From positions 32,883,001 through 32,947,000 of the forward strand of contig NC_046675.1 in the NCBI RefSeq assembly GCF_003369915.1: a stretch of 64,000 nt of DNA, given 5' to 3'. The translations under genes were made by a program, and so were the position numbers. The DNA is from Drosophila miranda. Lineage: Eukaryota; Arthropoda; Insecta; Diptera; Drosophilidae. The notes below the pieces were generated by a model. That model saw only the letters and a program-made list of their open reading frames with translations. It had not been told where the DNA came from and ran no database searches. Below are positions 12,876 to 25,100 of the stretch, in pieces. Every line of letters starts with the position of its first letter. Positions within the stretch are counted from its first letter, which is position 1.

Positions 12876-14020
12876 ATGAAGCTGTTTGCAGTATTCTTGG
12901 CATGTACGTACTAATGGGAATATCTTTTGTTAAGTTTAGTGAGAATATGTATATCAAAGGAACATCGAATGGGTTTAAGCAAAGGTTTTATAGGTTATTC
13001 ATCTTAGATTCCTTCCGTTGAAAATTTTAAAAACTAAGAATGAAAATATTTCAATTCTTTCCATAGTAAAATAATCTTTTTAATGTGGCATTTTTCTATA
13101 CGAGTATCAATGTCCAGTGCACTGTGACTCATTTATTGACAATTGCTTCAATTAATCTCAGAAATATGAAACATGACTATAAATTTTTCGCCAAAGCAGC
13201 AACAGCAATAGCAACAAGAGTCTGACCTATTTCAACGATTTGGGTTGGGGAAATCCACATTTCCATGAATCTCAAATTATAGGAGCAAAATGAGGCCCGC
13301 TCCATTCAAATGCAATGGCAAAACTTATGAATGGAAAGTTTCAGAGATTCATTGAGTCATCTAACTATCAGATTAGGTCGTTTGGGCAAGGCCAGATTCT
13401 CGGATTTAGTTTGGCATTGCGTGCTGCTGACATGGTTAATTGGGTATGCAGCACTAATGCCGACTGCTGGAGACTGTCCCAGCCCCAGCCCCAGCCGCCG
13501 CCTCTGGGTATGGGGTTCGACATGCCAGACGCTCTGGCGTCGCGAAGAATCGATGGGCGTACTGGTGCTGGTGTTGGCGGAGATGTGGGTGATATCATGG
13601 GGGATTGATCAAGAGCACTTTGTATGCGGGTCTGGTCGACGGGTTTCGAGTGATTCTTTTCGCACGCCTCCTGCCTAACTAGCTAACAAACTCTGCTGTG
13701 ATGTCTTTGTCTATTTATAGTGACGCTGTATGCCCTGACAGTGGTCCAGGGCCTCAGCCTGCCCGATCCCAATGTGAAGTGCGCCATGGATTGTGATACG
13801 CAGGAGTATGCAGCCATTTGTGCCGCGGATGACAAGGGTACCACCAGGACCTATCGCAATCTGTGTGTAATGAAGACGGAGAATTGCCTGCAGAATGCAA
13901 GTGAGTACCGAAGATGAGAGCTGTTTTCCCATCCTTAGATTCTTAACTCATTCATATCCTTTCTCTCTTATTGTGATTCCGACAGGCTTCCAAAAGATTA
14001 GCGACAAGGAGTGTCCGTAG
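12876..14020 (+). CDS. Small secreted Kazal-type protease inhibitor-like protein
   Basis: Three coding exons, 12876-12903, 13721-13900 and 13986-14020 (TAG 14018-14020), encode 80 residues. Residues 1-22 are a signal peptide (MKLFAVFLALTLYAL..). The mature part has six cysteines at 30, 34, 43, 58, 65 and 79, with the Kazal-like Y..ICAAD..TYRNLC core. The domain normally inserts a reactive loop into serine proteases, although many insect single-Kazal proteins have no shown inhibitory role. The start is the only ATG that opens onto the signal peptide, and it sits after a typical AACA context. Intron 1 is 817 bp and splits the signal-peptide coding sequence; intron 2 is 85 bp. Splice phases match at both junctions. 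I do not recognise the specific orthologue. Fold and secretion are well supported; the target protease is unknown. Confidence 0.85.
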
Positions 14021-14201
14021 AACGATCTATGGTCCAGCAGGAAAAACTTAATCATGAGGTTGCTGGAGGGGTCTTCTTTCTGGCGTGGTATTTGTGTGTG
14101 ATATTTTTAAGTTGTACTTCAGCGGAATACAGAACACGACCCCGAATGTAATGCATAACTATACCGTATTCTATAATTATTACGTATAATTTTAAATATT
14201 A

Positions 14202-14207
14202 AATAAA
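14202..14207 (+). terminator. Polyadenylation signal of Kazal gene
   Basis: AATAAA about 180 nt after the TAG stop, in an AT-rich 3' trailer. Confidence 0.6.
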
Positions 14208-14610
14208 GTAATCTAAATACGCACCTTAAGCCAATGCTTAGTCCGTCATAGTTTTCCTTTAATAAGCGATGACTTCATTCCCATTCATTTACATTCACCC
14301 CAGTGAACAATCAATCCATGCTCCCCCAGCCATTCTACCACCCTGATCCCCTAATCTCTGCCCTGCCCTCGTATTGCTCAAATTGAAATTAAGTCATCGG
14401 ACTGATTTAGCAAATCGTTTCTTGATAGTCCGCCTAGCTCACACACAATACACGCGCTGTTGCTACGCATCACGTGTTTCGTCGCTCGGTTAACAAAAAA
14501 CGGATCGCCATCTCCGTCAGCATTTGGAACATTCGCAGCTGATAATAGACACCGACACCCCCTTCTGTGCATTAGATAGCTAGCTGATTTACTATCGAGG
14601 AATCAGGCAA
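14208..14610. other. Intergenic spacer
   Basis: Nothing recognisable: no coding-like frame, repeat or RNA gene. Confidence 0.5.
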
Positions 14611-14835
14611 AATTATCCTTTATGCAGACCGACTAAACCTGAAGCTTTGGCTCAAGCAGTCAGAATCTAAAACCTGAAGGTTTGGTTCAAGCAGTGCGAC
14701 TCTGAATCTTGCAGAATTATCCTTTAAGCAGTTAATCGACTATACCTGACGCTTTGGCTCAAGCAGTGAGAATCTGAAACCTGAAGGTTTGGTTCAAGCA
14801 GGGCATCGCTGAAACCTGAAGGTTTTGCTCTTTTT
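14611..14835. repeat. Imperfect 104-bp tandem repeat with 24-bp sub-repeats
   Basis: A 104-bp unit starting AATTATCCTTTA occurs at 14611 and again at 14715, roughly 85% alike until about 14800. Each unit contains two versions of a motif of about 24 bp (AACCTGAAGGTTTGG then TTCAAGCAG), and a fifth partial version ends the block near 14830. The repeat overlaps the downstream end of the minus-strand gene fragment described next, so it probably replaced or interrupted that gene's 3' part. Confidence 0.75.
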
Positions 14836-15240
14836 TGCTGGGTTTGTGCTTGGGCTTGGGCTCTGATGCGAGTCTTTTCTCCTTCGACCTGGCGAAGGAC
14901 CGGTCTCCTAGACCGAGCTCTAGTCAACTGCTCCGGCTTCTGCTTCATATGGGCAGCAGGCGACTCCTCTTTATCGCCCTCCCCTTTTAGTCGTCCTTGA
15001 TGGCAATGTTGCGACACACGTGCGCAGCACGGCATCTGTTTGTCCTCGATATACTCGCACAATGTTTGTGGTGCATCCTCGCCATCCAGCAACAGATTTT
15101 CCTCCATTCTCATGCTGACATCTTCATAGGCACCGTCGTCGATGTGCTTTTTTGTGCTTTTTCTTCTCCTTTTTCTCCTTGTCGCCAGACAGATACCATC
15201 TAGTCGATTATCTTACCATTTTACATGGACATTTTCCAAA
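14836..15240 (-). pseudogene. Frameshifted, truncated minus-strand gene fragment (Cys/His-rich)
   Basis: On the minus strand, one frame reads WYLSGDKEKKEKKKHKK (about 15215-15160). After an apparent 1-nt shift another frame continues with DDGAYEDVSMRMEENLLLDG and then LCEYIEDKQMPCCARVSQHC, through about 14990. This looks like real protein: a Lys/Glu-rich stretch, an acidic stretch, then a Cys/His cluster. The spacing C-x9-CC-x6-CH recalls, weakly, the C3H-c3H zinc-binding domains of chromatin proteins such as KANSL2. Further on it becomes Arg/Gln-rich and runs into the 104-bp tandem repeat, with no natural end. An M1BP-type promoter lies just upstream. I read it as the broken 5' part of a once-functional gene. 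An alternative is a young short gene starting at ATG 15113 (129 codons, stop at 14724). The parent gene is not recognised. Confidence 0.45.
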
Positions 15241-15276
15241 TTTGTATATTCAAATTATTCAAAACGAAGTGGTTTA

Positions 15277-15390
15277 CAGTGTGACCGTGCATTTATCGTT
15301 AAAATATACCGTCCGACCCTCTGATATATACCAAAATATACCGTCTCATTTTAAAAATATAACGGAAATATACTGACGAATATAAGTTCC
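15277..15390 (-). promoter_or_regulatory. M1BP-type housekeeping promoter facing left
   Basis: Read on the minus strand, this has repeated GGTATATTT motifs followed by CGGTCACACTG (15277-15287), the classic arrangement of Drosophila Motif-1 (M1BP) promoters. Transcription would start in or next to that motif and run left into the gene fragment at 15240-14836. Confidence 0.6.
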
Positions 15391-17843
15391 AGTATACATA
15401 TTTTTCGTTTTTGTTTTTCCGTCCAATATTAATTGCTAGATTGATCTCTCAGCCCTGCCAAGTTAATTTTATCCAATTAATTAACCTATTTTCTACTTGA
15501 CTGGTTTATTTTAAATACTTGCTTTTATTGGATTTTGCCTAAAAAACGGTTTAAACAAAAAAGTTCCACAAAAAAACAGTCGCAATGTTGCCATGTTGCT
15601 TGTTAACCGGAGTATGGGCATTTGTATACCCTGTTTATGTAATTTAATATAAAGATCCTGTTGTCTAAACTGTTTTTAAAACGTAATTAACAAAGAAATT
15701 TTATCAAATTGATATGCTTTAGAAGTATTTCTGCAATAGATTAGTTTTCTATGTATCCTATATATCCTTTTCGCGATTTTATAATATCCTTTTTCCTAGG
15801 GTATGAAAACTATTAGAATGCATGGAATGGGACTCAGTGCTGCCTACCGGTTCAAAGAGAGACCTACCCGATTCAAGTTCGGTTATCGATACTAACGACT
15901 GGATGCGAGAGGTGCGCGCCAAATAGAAATGGTTTGAAAGTGAATGAGCGAAAATGATTTAAATGCAATCTATTGGAATAAATCATACACGTTAGTACGA
16001 TTCGTGAGCGAATATTCATAAACCTGCTTATGGAAGTTCCTATATCTGTTCTTCCAAAATATACATTTGAAAATTAAATTTAATTTGTTGGGGATGTTAA
16101 AATATTGATAGTCAAAACATCGATATGTGTTTTACCTTTGGTGTCACCGGTATTTTTGTGCGATGGTTCGGCGGTTTATTTTAAATAACGAGCTTTTGGA
16201 CAGAGCTGCCATACTGCGTGTCAGTGTGACTTTATCTTTTACACGGTAACTACACATGTGCTACATGGCAACTACATATCCTTCTACATATACTTCGAAG
16301 TGTCACCGTGGATTATCGTTTTTACGAGCTCAAAAGTATTATTTGAAATAATTTAATTCAAAGTAACGATTCGAGGTTTGAACTTTAAGAATGCTAGAAT
16401 ATTATGCGTGTATTATTTCTGGTGTTTTTAAATAATTATTGGCAGTCCGGCAGTCCAAGGACTAAAAAATAGCCAATCTTGTAGAAAATTATTTCATCAA
16501 TCGGATAAAATTATGTGGGCATGGCTGTGGTTTCAATCTAGCTTTCGTTTATGCTGTTGCTGTTTGATCAAAATTGCCCTGTGCGTCGGCCAACAGTGAC
16601 AGAAAATCCAGATGCGCATACAAAGGTTTATTTTGAAGAGAAAATTAACCGGAATTTTAAGTTCAGTCGATGAACTGCTTGCAGGATGGTATCAAGGGAT
16701 AATTTCGTTAGGACTTAAGCAAGCTCTGTCATTCATACAAACAGTTTAAAATCTTTGTAGGAAACGAAATCCATACCAAACAAAAGCTTTAAAAATAAAC
16801 CAAACCTTAAGGAAAAATTTGGCTTCCAAAGTTATTTCAGAGCGAAAATATTTAAATGACCCACCTCAATCCAGATGTATTGTTATACGTGCGGCGTCTC
16901 CTAATGGCGGGCTTTATCTCTTAGCCAGAGACCCCAAGTCCTACCCCATACATATGTATGGCACTCTGAGAAATGTGAGCATATTCCAGTGATTAATGCA
17001 GGACCTGGCCGATGAGGCCCCACCACATCGAGGACCCTCAGGGGGGTCCGCGTCTCTCGACTCGCAACGCGAGTGGATAAGGAGTCGGTGGGTGCGGCGC
17101 CACTTGCCCCGTAATTAAACTTGATTAATTGTCTAGTCAGCATGAAGGTAAAAATCGGCGTACCCATGATAACAAAACGGAAATGGAAATTAATTAATAC
17201 GAACCCCAAGAACACAAAAAGAAATAATGAAAAAGTTTTCTTTGGGCAATCGAAGACCATCTAACCCCAACACCCATCAGAGATATGTGGATAAGAGGGG
17301 GATCTAAAAGCCTCCTCCAAACCGTCCTAGGAGAACGGTCAACAAGAGATCCAGAAGGCTAAAAAGACTGACTGTGTTCTTTTAGCAAAAATATTCAGCA
17401 TCCAATTTATTTTTCACCTGTCTCAGAGCTTACGAGTACGTATAGTACATATCTCAGTTCTCCCATTTTCGAATCGGCTTCGCAAAAATTCCATAATCAG
17501 CAAACAAATAAATAAACAGCTGGAAAACTTTCCGGAAACTTTTTGCACCTTGTGCACGGAAAGGGTTTCATTTTGTCTTGGCACGCAAACTTCTGAGCCA
17601 AATCGGCGATGGCAGCCAAAGAAATTTATTTAATTTGCAGTATTTGCATTAAGAAGTTAAGTAAGGAGTAATGCCGGCAGCCGGCAGGGCAGCCATCTGA
17701 AGGCGTAAGTCGAGCCGATGTTATCGATTAACGAAGCTGGAGAAGGTAGGAGCTACAAAAAACCTAGAAAATCGAAGTATTCCGGATCCGTTCTGTCCGT
17801 AAATATCAGGCCGGAGCATCCTGTGAACAAGGGTATGAATTTG
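15391..17843. other. Non-coding stretch with orphan housekeeping promoter motifs
   Basis: No convincing reading frame. It holds a perfect DRE (TATCGATA, 15884-15891), ATCGATAT at 16119-16126, a partial Motif-1 (CAGTGTGAC, 16222-16230) and TATCGATT near 17720. At 17020-17075 three short hairpins lie side by side, including GGACCC/GGGTCC (17032-17049) and CTCGC/GCGAG (17061-17073). The promoter motifs face no gene in this window. Confidence 0.45.
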
Positions 17844-19149
17844 TATACCCGATACTCAAAATGAGTATAGGGGTATATTAGATTTGTGGTGAAAATGGAT
17901 GTGTGTAACGTCCAGAAGGAATCGTTTCCGACCCCATAAAGTATTCTTGATCAGCATCAATAGCCGAGTCCATTGAGCCCTGTCTGTCTGTCCGTCTGTC
18001 CGTCCCTATCAGCGCCTAGTACTCAAAGAGTATAAGAGCTAGAGCAACGAAATTTTATATCCGGACTTCTGTGATATGTCAATGTTACAAGTAAATTTCG
18101 TTCCTCCTCTTTTTTTTAATTTTTTGAGTTTTATTGAGTTTTAATTTAAGCAAAAGCAATCCAAATCAAAAATAATAATTAAACAATAAGAATCCTAAAT
18201 AACAATTATTCAATAAAAATCAAGAACAACAATTATAATAATAATTATTCAATAAAAATCAAGAATAACAATTATAATAATAATTATACAATAAAAATCA
18301 AAAAAAATAATAATTATTCAATAAAAATCAAGAATAACAATTATAATAATAATTATTCAATAAAAATCAAGAATAACAATTATAATAACAATTATACAAT
18401 AAAAATCAAGAATAACAATTATAATAATAATTATTCAATAAAAATCAAGAATAATAATTATTCAATAAAAATAAAAATAATAATTATAATAATATTTATT
18501 CAATAAAAATCAAGAATACAAATTAAAATAATAATTATAGTAATAATTATTCAATAAAAATAAAAAATAATAATTATAATAATAAAAATAAAAAATAATA
18601 ATTATGATAATAATTATTCCATGCAAATCAAAAATAATAATTATTCAATACAAATCAAGAATAGTAATTATTCAATGAAAATCAAGAATAATAATTATTC
18701 AATGAAAATCAAGAATGATAATTATTTAATAAAAATAAAAAAAAATAATGATAATTATTCAATAAAAATCAAGAATAAGAGTTATTCAATAAAAAATAAA
18801 AATAATAATTATAATAATAATTATTCAATCTAAATCGAAAATAATAATTATACAATAAAAATCAAAAATAGTAATTATGATAGTAATTATTCCATAAAAA
18901 TCAAAAATAATAATTATAATAATAATTATTAAATAAAAATCAAAAATAATAATTATTCAATACAAATCAAGAATAATAATTATACAATAAAAATCAAGAA
19001 ATCAGTCGCTACGCAGCGCCCGACGACATGCTCAGACTGATTTTCCGTCTTGTGGAGGAGAGCCAAACTGACTAAGTATCGGGTATAAATGTAGAGTTGC
19101 GGTCGCCGCAGCAATTCACAACGTTCCCCCTCGTTTTATATTTGGTTTG
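17844..19149 (-). mobile_element. DINE-1/INE-1 (mini-me) Helitron-derived element, copy A
   Basis: The left end starts TATACCCGATACTC and continues with family hallmarks: TTTCCGACCCCATAAAGTAT, CTTGATCAGCATCAATAGCC and a GTCTGTCC microsatellite at 17980-18003. The right end (about 19010-19149) is the reverse complement of the start of copy B at 33253. The element is non-autonomous with no coding capacity. Its centre (18160-19005) is a long AT-rich tandem array that copy B lacks. Confidence 0.8.
18160..19005. repeat. AT-rich tandem array inside DINE-1 copy A
   Basis: About 24 imperfect copies of AATAATTATTCAATAAAAAT with variable AATAATAATTAT spacers, giving periods near 27 and 39 bp. An array in the body of a DINE-1 element is a known feature of some family members. 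Its incidental open frame (18621-18833) is repeat-derived and not a gene. Confidence 0.85.
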
Positions 19150-22100
19150 CACATACGAATGTAAGCTGTTTCATGAGACCATACAGTTTTGCTTTTTATA
19201 TCCATTAATTGAGTTAATTACTGGACTTCTTGGTAGTCCTGGCCAATTAACTTAAGCCTCAACACATTCATTCAGCTATTCATTTTGCCTTTGTGTTTCT
19301 GCTGCATAAATAATTCATTATTTTGCCAAAGCAGTTTCGCTTATCGTCAGCAAACAAGCCACACCTACCTGTGTACATGCCCATGTACATGGGCATGTGC
19401 CCACTTCGTTGACCGGCGAAAAAAAAGGTAATATTAACAGCTTTATCAATCGCAGAAGACCCCAAAACTAAGCCAGCGGGCAGCAGTGAAGGTCCAGACA
19501 TGGAGGACGGTGCGTCCGATTCGGTTTCCGATTTCGATTTGGATTTCGAGCTGCATGCAAAAGTTTTGCGAGTGAAATAAATAATGGAAACAAAGGGCGC
19601 ATAAATATTTGAAGATCGCCCAAATAAGCAACGTATAAAGCAACGAAAGTAGCTGGGAAACAAGTGAATTGAAAATTATTTCCAATTCGTTTGCTTTTCT
19701 CATTATAATTGAGGCGGCGCAAAAGTTGCATCTTGTTTCTTGCATCTTGGGTTCGGTTCAGTCTCCTTCTCCTTCTCCTCCATCTGTGTCTGTTTTTCCC
19801 CCTGGGCTTCGGAGGCTGCTCTTGTTTCTACTTCTGTCCCTGCCACGGACCCTGTCGTTGGGTCTCAAGATTAAACACACAGATTTTGCTGCAGTTTGTT
19901 GCGCTTTTTAATGAACATGACTTGACTTGACTCGGTTGCCAACGGCTTACACACATAGGGTCAGATATCGGTTACATAATAATCTCAGTCGCCTTGCAGC
20001 ATTGGCAGGTGAAGGCACTGGACCCCTCTGGGGCAGATGCCTTGGATGATCTGTCAGTTGTTTCCCCAAAAGATGGGTTTTGATTTGCTTACATAATAAT
20101 TTATTTATTTCTTTGTACAATTTCCTAAAGTTGGATCCCTCTATATAATATTTTTGGTTTAAAAAAGATCTATCTGGGTCTGACTTCCTTCCTTTCATAT
20201 TTATTTAGACGTAACCAAATGCGAAATGAAACCGAAAACTGGGGAACAATTTAATTTCAGTTTCATTTTGCGCAAGAAAATGCAAATCAAATTTTCACTT
20301 CTCTTTGTTTACAATTTTCATTTCATTTTTCCAAGAACCGTTGGTGCCGAAGGGCGGAGGAGTAGTACGTATAAAAAGGGACTGCAGCCCTTTGATAAGC
20401 AGATTATACGCTTTTCAGCATTTTCATTCTTATTTTTCCTTGTTTCCCTGCGTCCTGGGTGCGTTCTGGCGTAGAATGTTTTGGGGCTTTTTCTTTCGTC
20501 TCCGAGTATTGTTCTATTGACATTTGTGGCATATTGTTTTCAACAGAGATTATTATCAAGGAAACGATTTGCATCCAATCAAATTTCATAAATTTAAATG
20601 ATTTAAACTTAAGAGATGGGTATACACGTGAGATGTCACAATCTAAGCTGTCCATAAGGAGATTTTCTTTCCTGTTCTGTCGCTTCCGTTTAAAGTAAAC
20701 TTTTCTTCAACGTCCACGACATTTTTTCTGATGGCTGCCCTGTTCCAGGGTCCGATCCATTTGTCTTGCTTTGTCCGCAAACATTAAGGAAACAGAATGC
20801 CCACAAGCTGACGAGGACGAGGGAGAGCGCGCCACGCCATGCAACAGCCGACAGCTTGTCAACCATGCCCATGGCGCCCACAAACCATTCCACGTCAGGA
20901 TAATTAAGAAATTTTTCAGTTCCCATGTTGGGATGGCCGCCACACTTCCCCTCCTTCCTAGTTCCTTTTTCCTCTGTTGGCCCCTGATGGGGCGACCTTC
21001 CTTATCGAAGTAAATGGAAATTGATTGAATTCCATTAGGCCAGGGTAGGAAACGAACTCTGGCCTTTCAAATTAGGCAAAAACTAATGAGCTATGCACAT
21101 GACCGCCAGTTGAGACATTAAAAGTTGTCCAGCTTCCTCCGACTATCATTTGCCGAGGGGAGAAGAAATATAGGACCGCAAGGGGAGACGAAGACTTACT
21201 TACTCCCCGTCCTCTGAGGAGTGCATTGAGCCATCAAGTGCTTGAGAAGGAAGCTCTGGGAATTCTGGGGGATGGGCTTGTCTATTACTGGTCTCTTAAT
21301 GGAAACGCATTAAAGAGTTCACTCTTTCGTAATACATAATTAATTGAGAATCGATTTCCAAGCTTCCACAGATTTTCAATGAAATATTTAACATTTTTTG
21401 ATATGAATAAAGATGGAATTATGTATATAGCTTCAACGGTTATGATCAGGAGATGATCCGTATCAATTCTCTCAGGTGCAAATACCTTAAAAAGTCACAA
21501 AGGATTGTACGCCGATCCCTAAATCACTATATATGCACCCATACTCTTTCGACTATGATAAAGTGGATTCGAGGACCTCAGGAAAGGCAGCATAATTCGC
21601 ACGCACGGAACCGTGACAGGATTGTCAGTTGGTCCGTCAGCTAAATCAGTGCAACGCATGCGTGCCACATTCATCATCGTCAGTGGCACACACTCACTCA
21701 ACATATTGTTGCAACATATTTTACGTGAGGGGTTACCGTTAGGGCTCCACTGCCAATGCCACTGCCCCTTCCACTCAGCCCAATTGCTCCTGCTTGCGTG
21801 GAGATTTTTTCAATTTTTAGCGAAAATTACATCATCACTTATGCTGAATGAGATTTTCTCTTGTCCTGATCCTGCTCCTGGTCCTGACTCAGTGAATTAT
21901 TAAAAAATTTCTTTGTCAACAAATCACTTTGCTCAGGGGAGTTTCTGTTCTGGGTGGGGGACGGGGAGCTCTGCACTAAATAAGGCATGGGTCATACCCA
22001 CATACACCACTCACTCACATGCGATTTACATTAGCTGGAAAAAAAATTTCAAAACGTCGCAAAGAAATTTGTTAACGTTGGAGGGTTGGTTTTTGCCTCG

Positions 22101-25100
22101 TCTCTGAGGGGCACGTGGTCCTCCTCCGCCTCCTTCCTGATGATGTATGACGGCAAAGGTGGAAAATCGTTTCGAAACATAATTTTGTTTGCCCGACACC
22201 TACAACAGCCGCATAAATCTCCCAGATCTTTAATTCTGGCGGCTTTAAGGCTACACAACAGACCCTTCGCCTAATTTTTGGGTCCAGCCGCCTGCGGCAG
22301 TCGTTGACAAATTCAATAATTTTCCCCATTACAAAGGGATATTCCGCTATGTGGCTACGTGGTGCGGTGTGGCTTGTTTTTGTCTGACGACAGCCAAGCA
22401 AAATTGATTGACGCTGATTTGTGTGTGTGTGGGGCGGAGAAGGAATCCCTGGATAAATTTAATTTCAACCAAAGAAAAATTGTACGATATCGACACCTGC
22501 CGTGGCGCCGGAAAGTAATCAAAATAAAATATGGATTTTTCTCTTTGTTCCACGCCCTTGCCGCGGGGCGGGAATCCTCCTTCGAGTCCTGTGCGTGTGG
22601 AGTCTACCAATCTGCAATTTGTCTTGGCTCTGATGTGCGGAGCGAGTGTGTCTAAGTGTCTGTGGATGTGGCTGTGGATGTGCGAGTGTGGGGCTTCTTC
22701 TAAGCCGCTCAGCAAACAAGCGGAAGTTGCCCCACGAAGCGTTAATACTTGCAAATTTGTGATAAGACTTAGACTCAAGTTGGGCTCCCACCCACCCACA
22801 ACCCATCTCCCTTCCATCTTCTCTGGGAGATAATGCACGAAAGCGGGTTTTCTCGTAGAGTGCGTGTTGGGTAGGGGGGGTGTGTGGTTAAGGCCTCCTT
22901 AGAAGTGCTTACTAAATTCCAGGATAGGTTTAGTACCCCAAAAGGGGTAACAAAGAGATGGGTTTTCGCTTATTATTATCCTCTATTTTCCTGTGTATCT
23001 GTATTCCCCCTTTTCTCCATTATTGATCAGAAGAAACTATACTTGGTAACACTCGAACTTTGGTCCACAAATAACCAAAAAACTTGCCAAGATAATCGCG
23101 AAAATAATTTGCCAAAAGTGGCAGGAGCAAAGTTAAGAGCCCACAACACTCGCAGTACCCCAAAAATTGCAGACACATTACCCCGCGCTTCCATTTCAAT
23201 AATGTGGAACATTCGAGTGTGAACACAAACGTGCTCCGAAAACTATTCTGAGCGAAATAGTTTGCCAGCAGCACATCTGCTGGCATCTCTCTCTACTTCT
23301 TTCTCTATCTCTGGCAGGCAGGAGAAAGGCCAAAAATTCGTATTATTGAACGGCAATAAATTTGACTAGAAAACAGGAAGTGAATGTGCTGGGGAAATGG
23401 GTTTGGGATTGGGATTGGGTTTGGGCTTGGGGATTGGGGATTGGGAAAAACAAAAACCAACTTTTTGGGCAAAAATAGGGAAAAGTTTTAATTACCCATA
23501 AAGATGTTCGTACACGAAACAAAAACTACTCGAACAGGGAAAACCAGGACGAAAGGCGAAATCATGGAAGGGCAATGGCAATGGCAATGGGCTACGGCAA
23601 ATGATTCGGTCTCGGTTCGGTGGAGGAGACGGAAACAGGCCAAGGCGGAAGGAGCCCGGCGAGAGCCTCTTGCCTCGCCCCCTCATAAAGATCATAACGC
23701 ATTAAATTGGCCCACAAGTTGGACTTCTCTCTTGGCCCTGTGCTTGGCTAATTTTTCAGAAATCAATGGCCAATAAGTAGGCAACGCCAAAATCGTTTTC
23801 TGGTCAGTCATTCTTTGTGTGCTGGACCCCGAACGAGAGCCTTCTGGTGCTGTTGTTGTTGAGTAATCGCAATTTGGCGCCGTTTACCAGTTACCGACTG
23901 CTCAAATGCTCAACAGCCCCACACCCACTCGCCGCCTCCTTTGCGCTGTCATCCATGGCCGTGTCCACGTCCACGCCCTCGAGATATCTTTGGCCTGGCT
24001 GTTGTGTGTCTCGGGCTTTGAGAAGTTAAGAATTCAATTGACCACAAAATCAAGATTATTGTACGAGCACAAGAGCTGAAGTGTGGCCAGGACAAGGAAA
24101 AGCCACTTGGCTGAATGAAGGGGCTTCAGTTCCTGCTGTAGTCCTGGCTGGTATTTTGAAGTTTAACCATGGCGAGAGTCGGAAGCGCCTTTAGCTATCG
24201 GACTGGCCACTGGACCGACTGTCTTTACGGACTTAAGAAGTGGTCATTGAAACTCGTCAACTTTCCTCTTGCTGGGGCGGCGGAAGCGGGCGATGAGCTG
24301 GAAAGTGTCGGATAAATTCGATTTCCCCTGCAGCAATGGACTTATTAAACTGTCAAGATGGACTCATTAAGTGTCGCTCCTGGGAGCTCCTCTAAGCGAC
24401 GAGAAAGAGTTGGAAATAGAGCAGAGGCCAATCTATGTAGTTTAATTTTCCTTCTAATGATGTCTGAGAATTCCCATGCTAATAAATATCTATTTACACT
24501 TTCAATCATATTTCATTTTACTGCTTGTTCAACTGCCGACAACATTCTGTGTGGCACCACTCAATTAGCCTGCAAACGTCACGACCAGACCATCAAGCAG
24601 AGCAGACTTTACCACGCCAAAGACCAGGCTAGGCCAGGCCAGGCCAGAGCAGATCAGATCAGTGTCCCAGTCCCTGTCCATCCAGACACAGCGCACCCAA
24701 TTCGGCGCTGTCCATGTCCATGTCCATGTCCAGTTTTTGTTAATTGAATGCAAACAAAACTCAGCGGAAATGTTGCTCAAACACGCCAGGCGACACGACA
24801 GGAAGGAGGGGATGAGGGATGGGAATGCCAACCCCAAAATATTATTTATGCTTCCACATATATTGACCATTCATTTCTGGGCTTTTAACGCCTGGAAAAC
24901 GGTTTGGTTTATTTTGGTTTGGGTGCGCCGGGGCGACCGACAATATTTATTAACTCGTGACCGGCTAGTGGGGCTAAGCATTTAACATTCGCCGGCCGCT
25001 GATTGTCGGTGTCGCCTTGCACGGAAATTAGTGAAATTGTATCGTCCTCGACGCTGTCATCCTTGTGGTTGTAACTTAATTAAGCCCACGCCAAATTGGG

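Noticed and set aside
18621..18833. 70-codon frame rich in Asn, Lys, Tyr and Ile
   Set aside because: Direct translation of the AT-rich tandem array.
22347..22838. 163-codon minus-strand open frame
   Set aside because: Composition follows local simple repeats (SHIHSHIHRH), with no domain, promoter or splice context.
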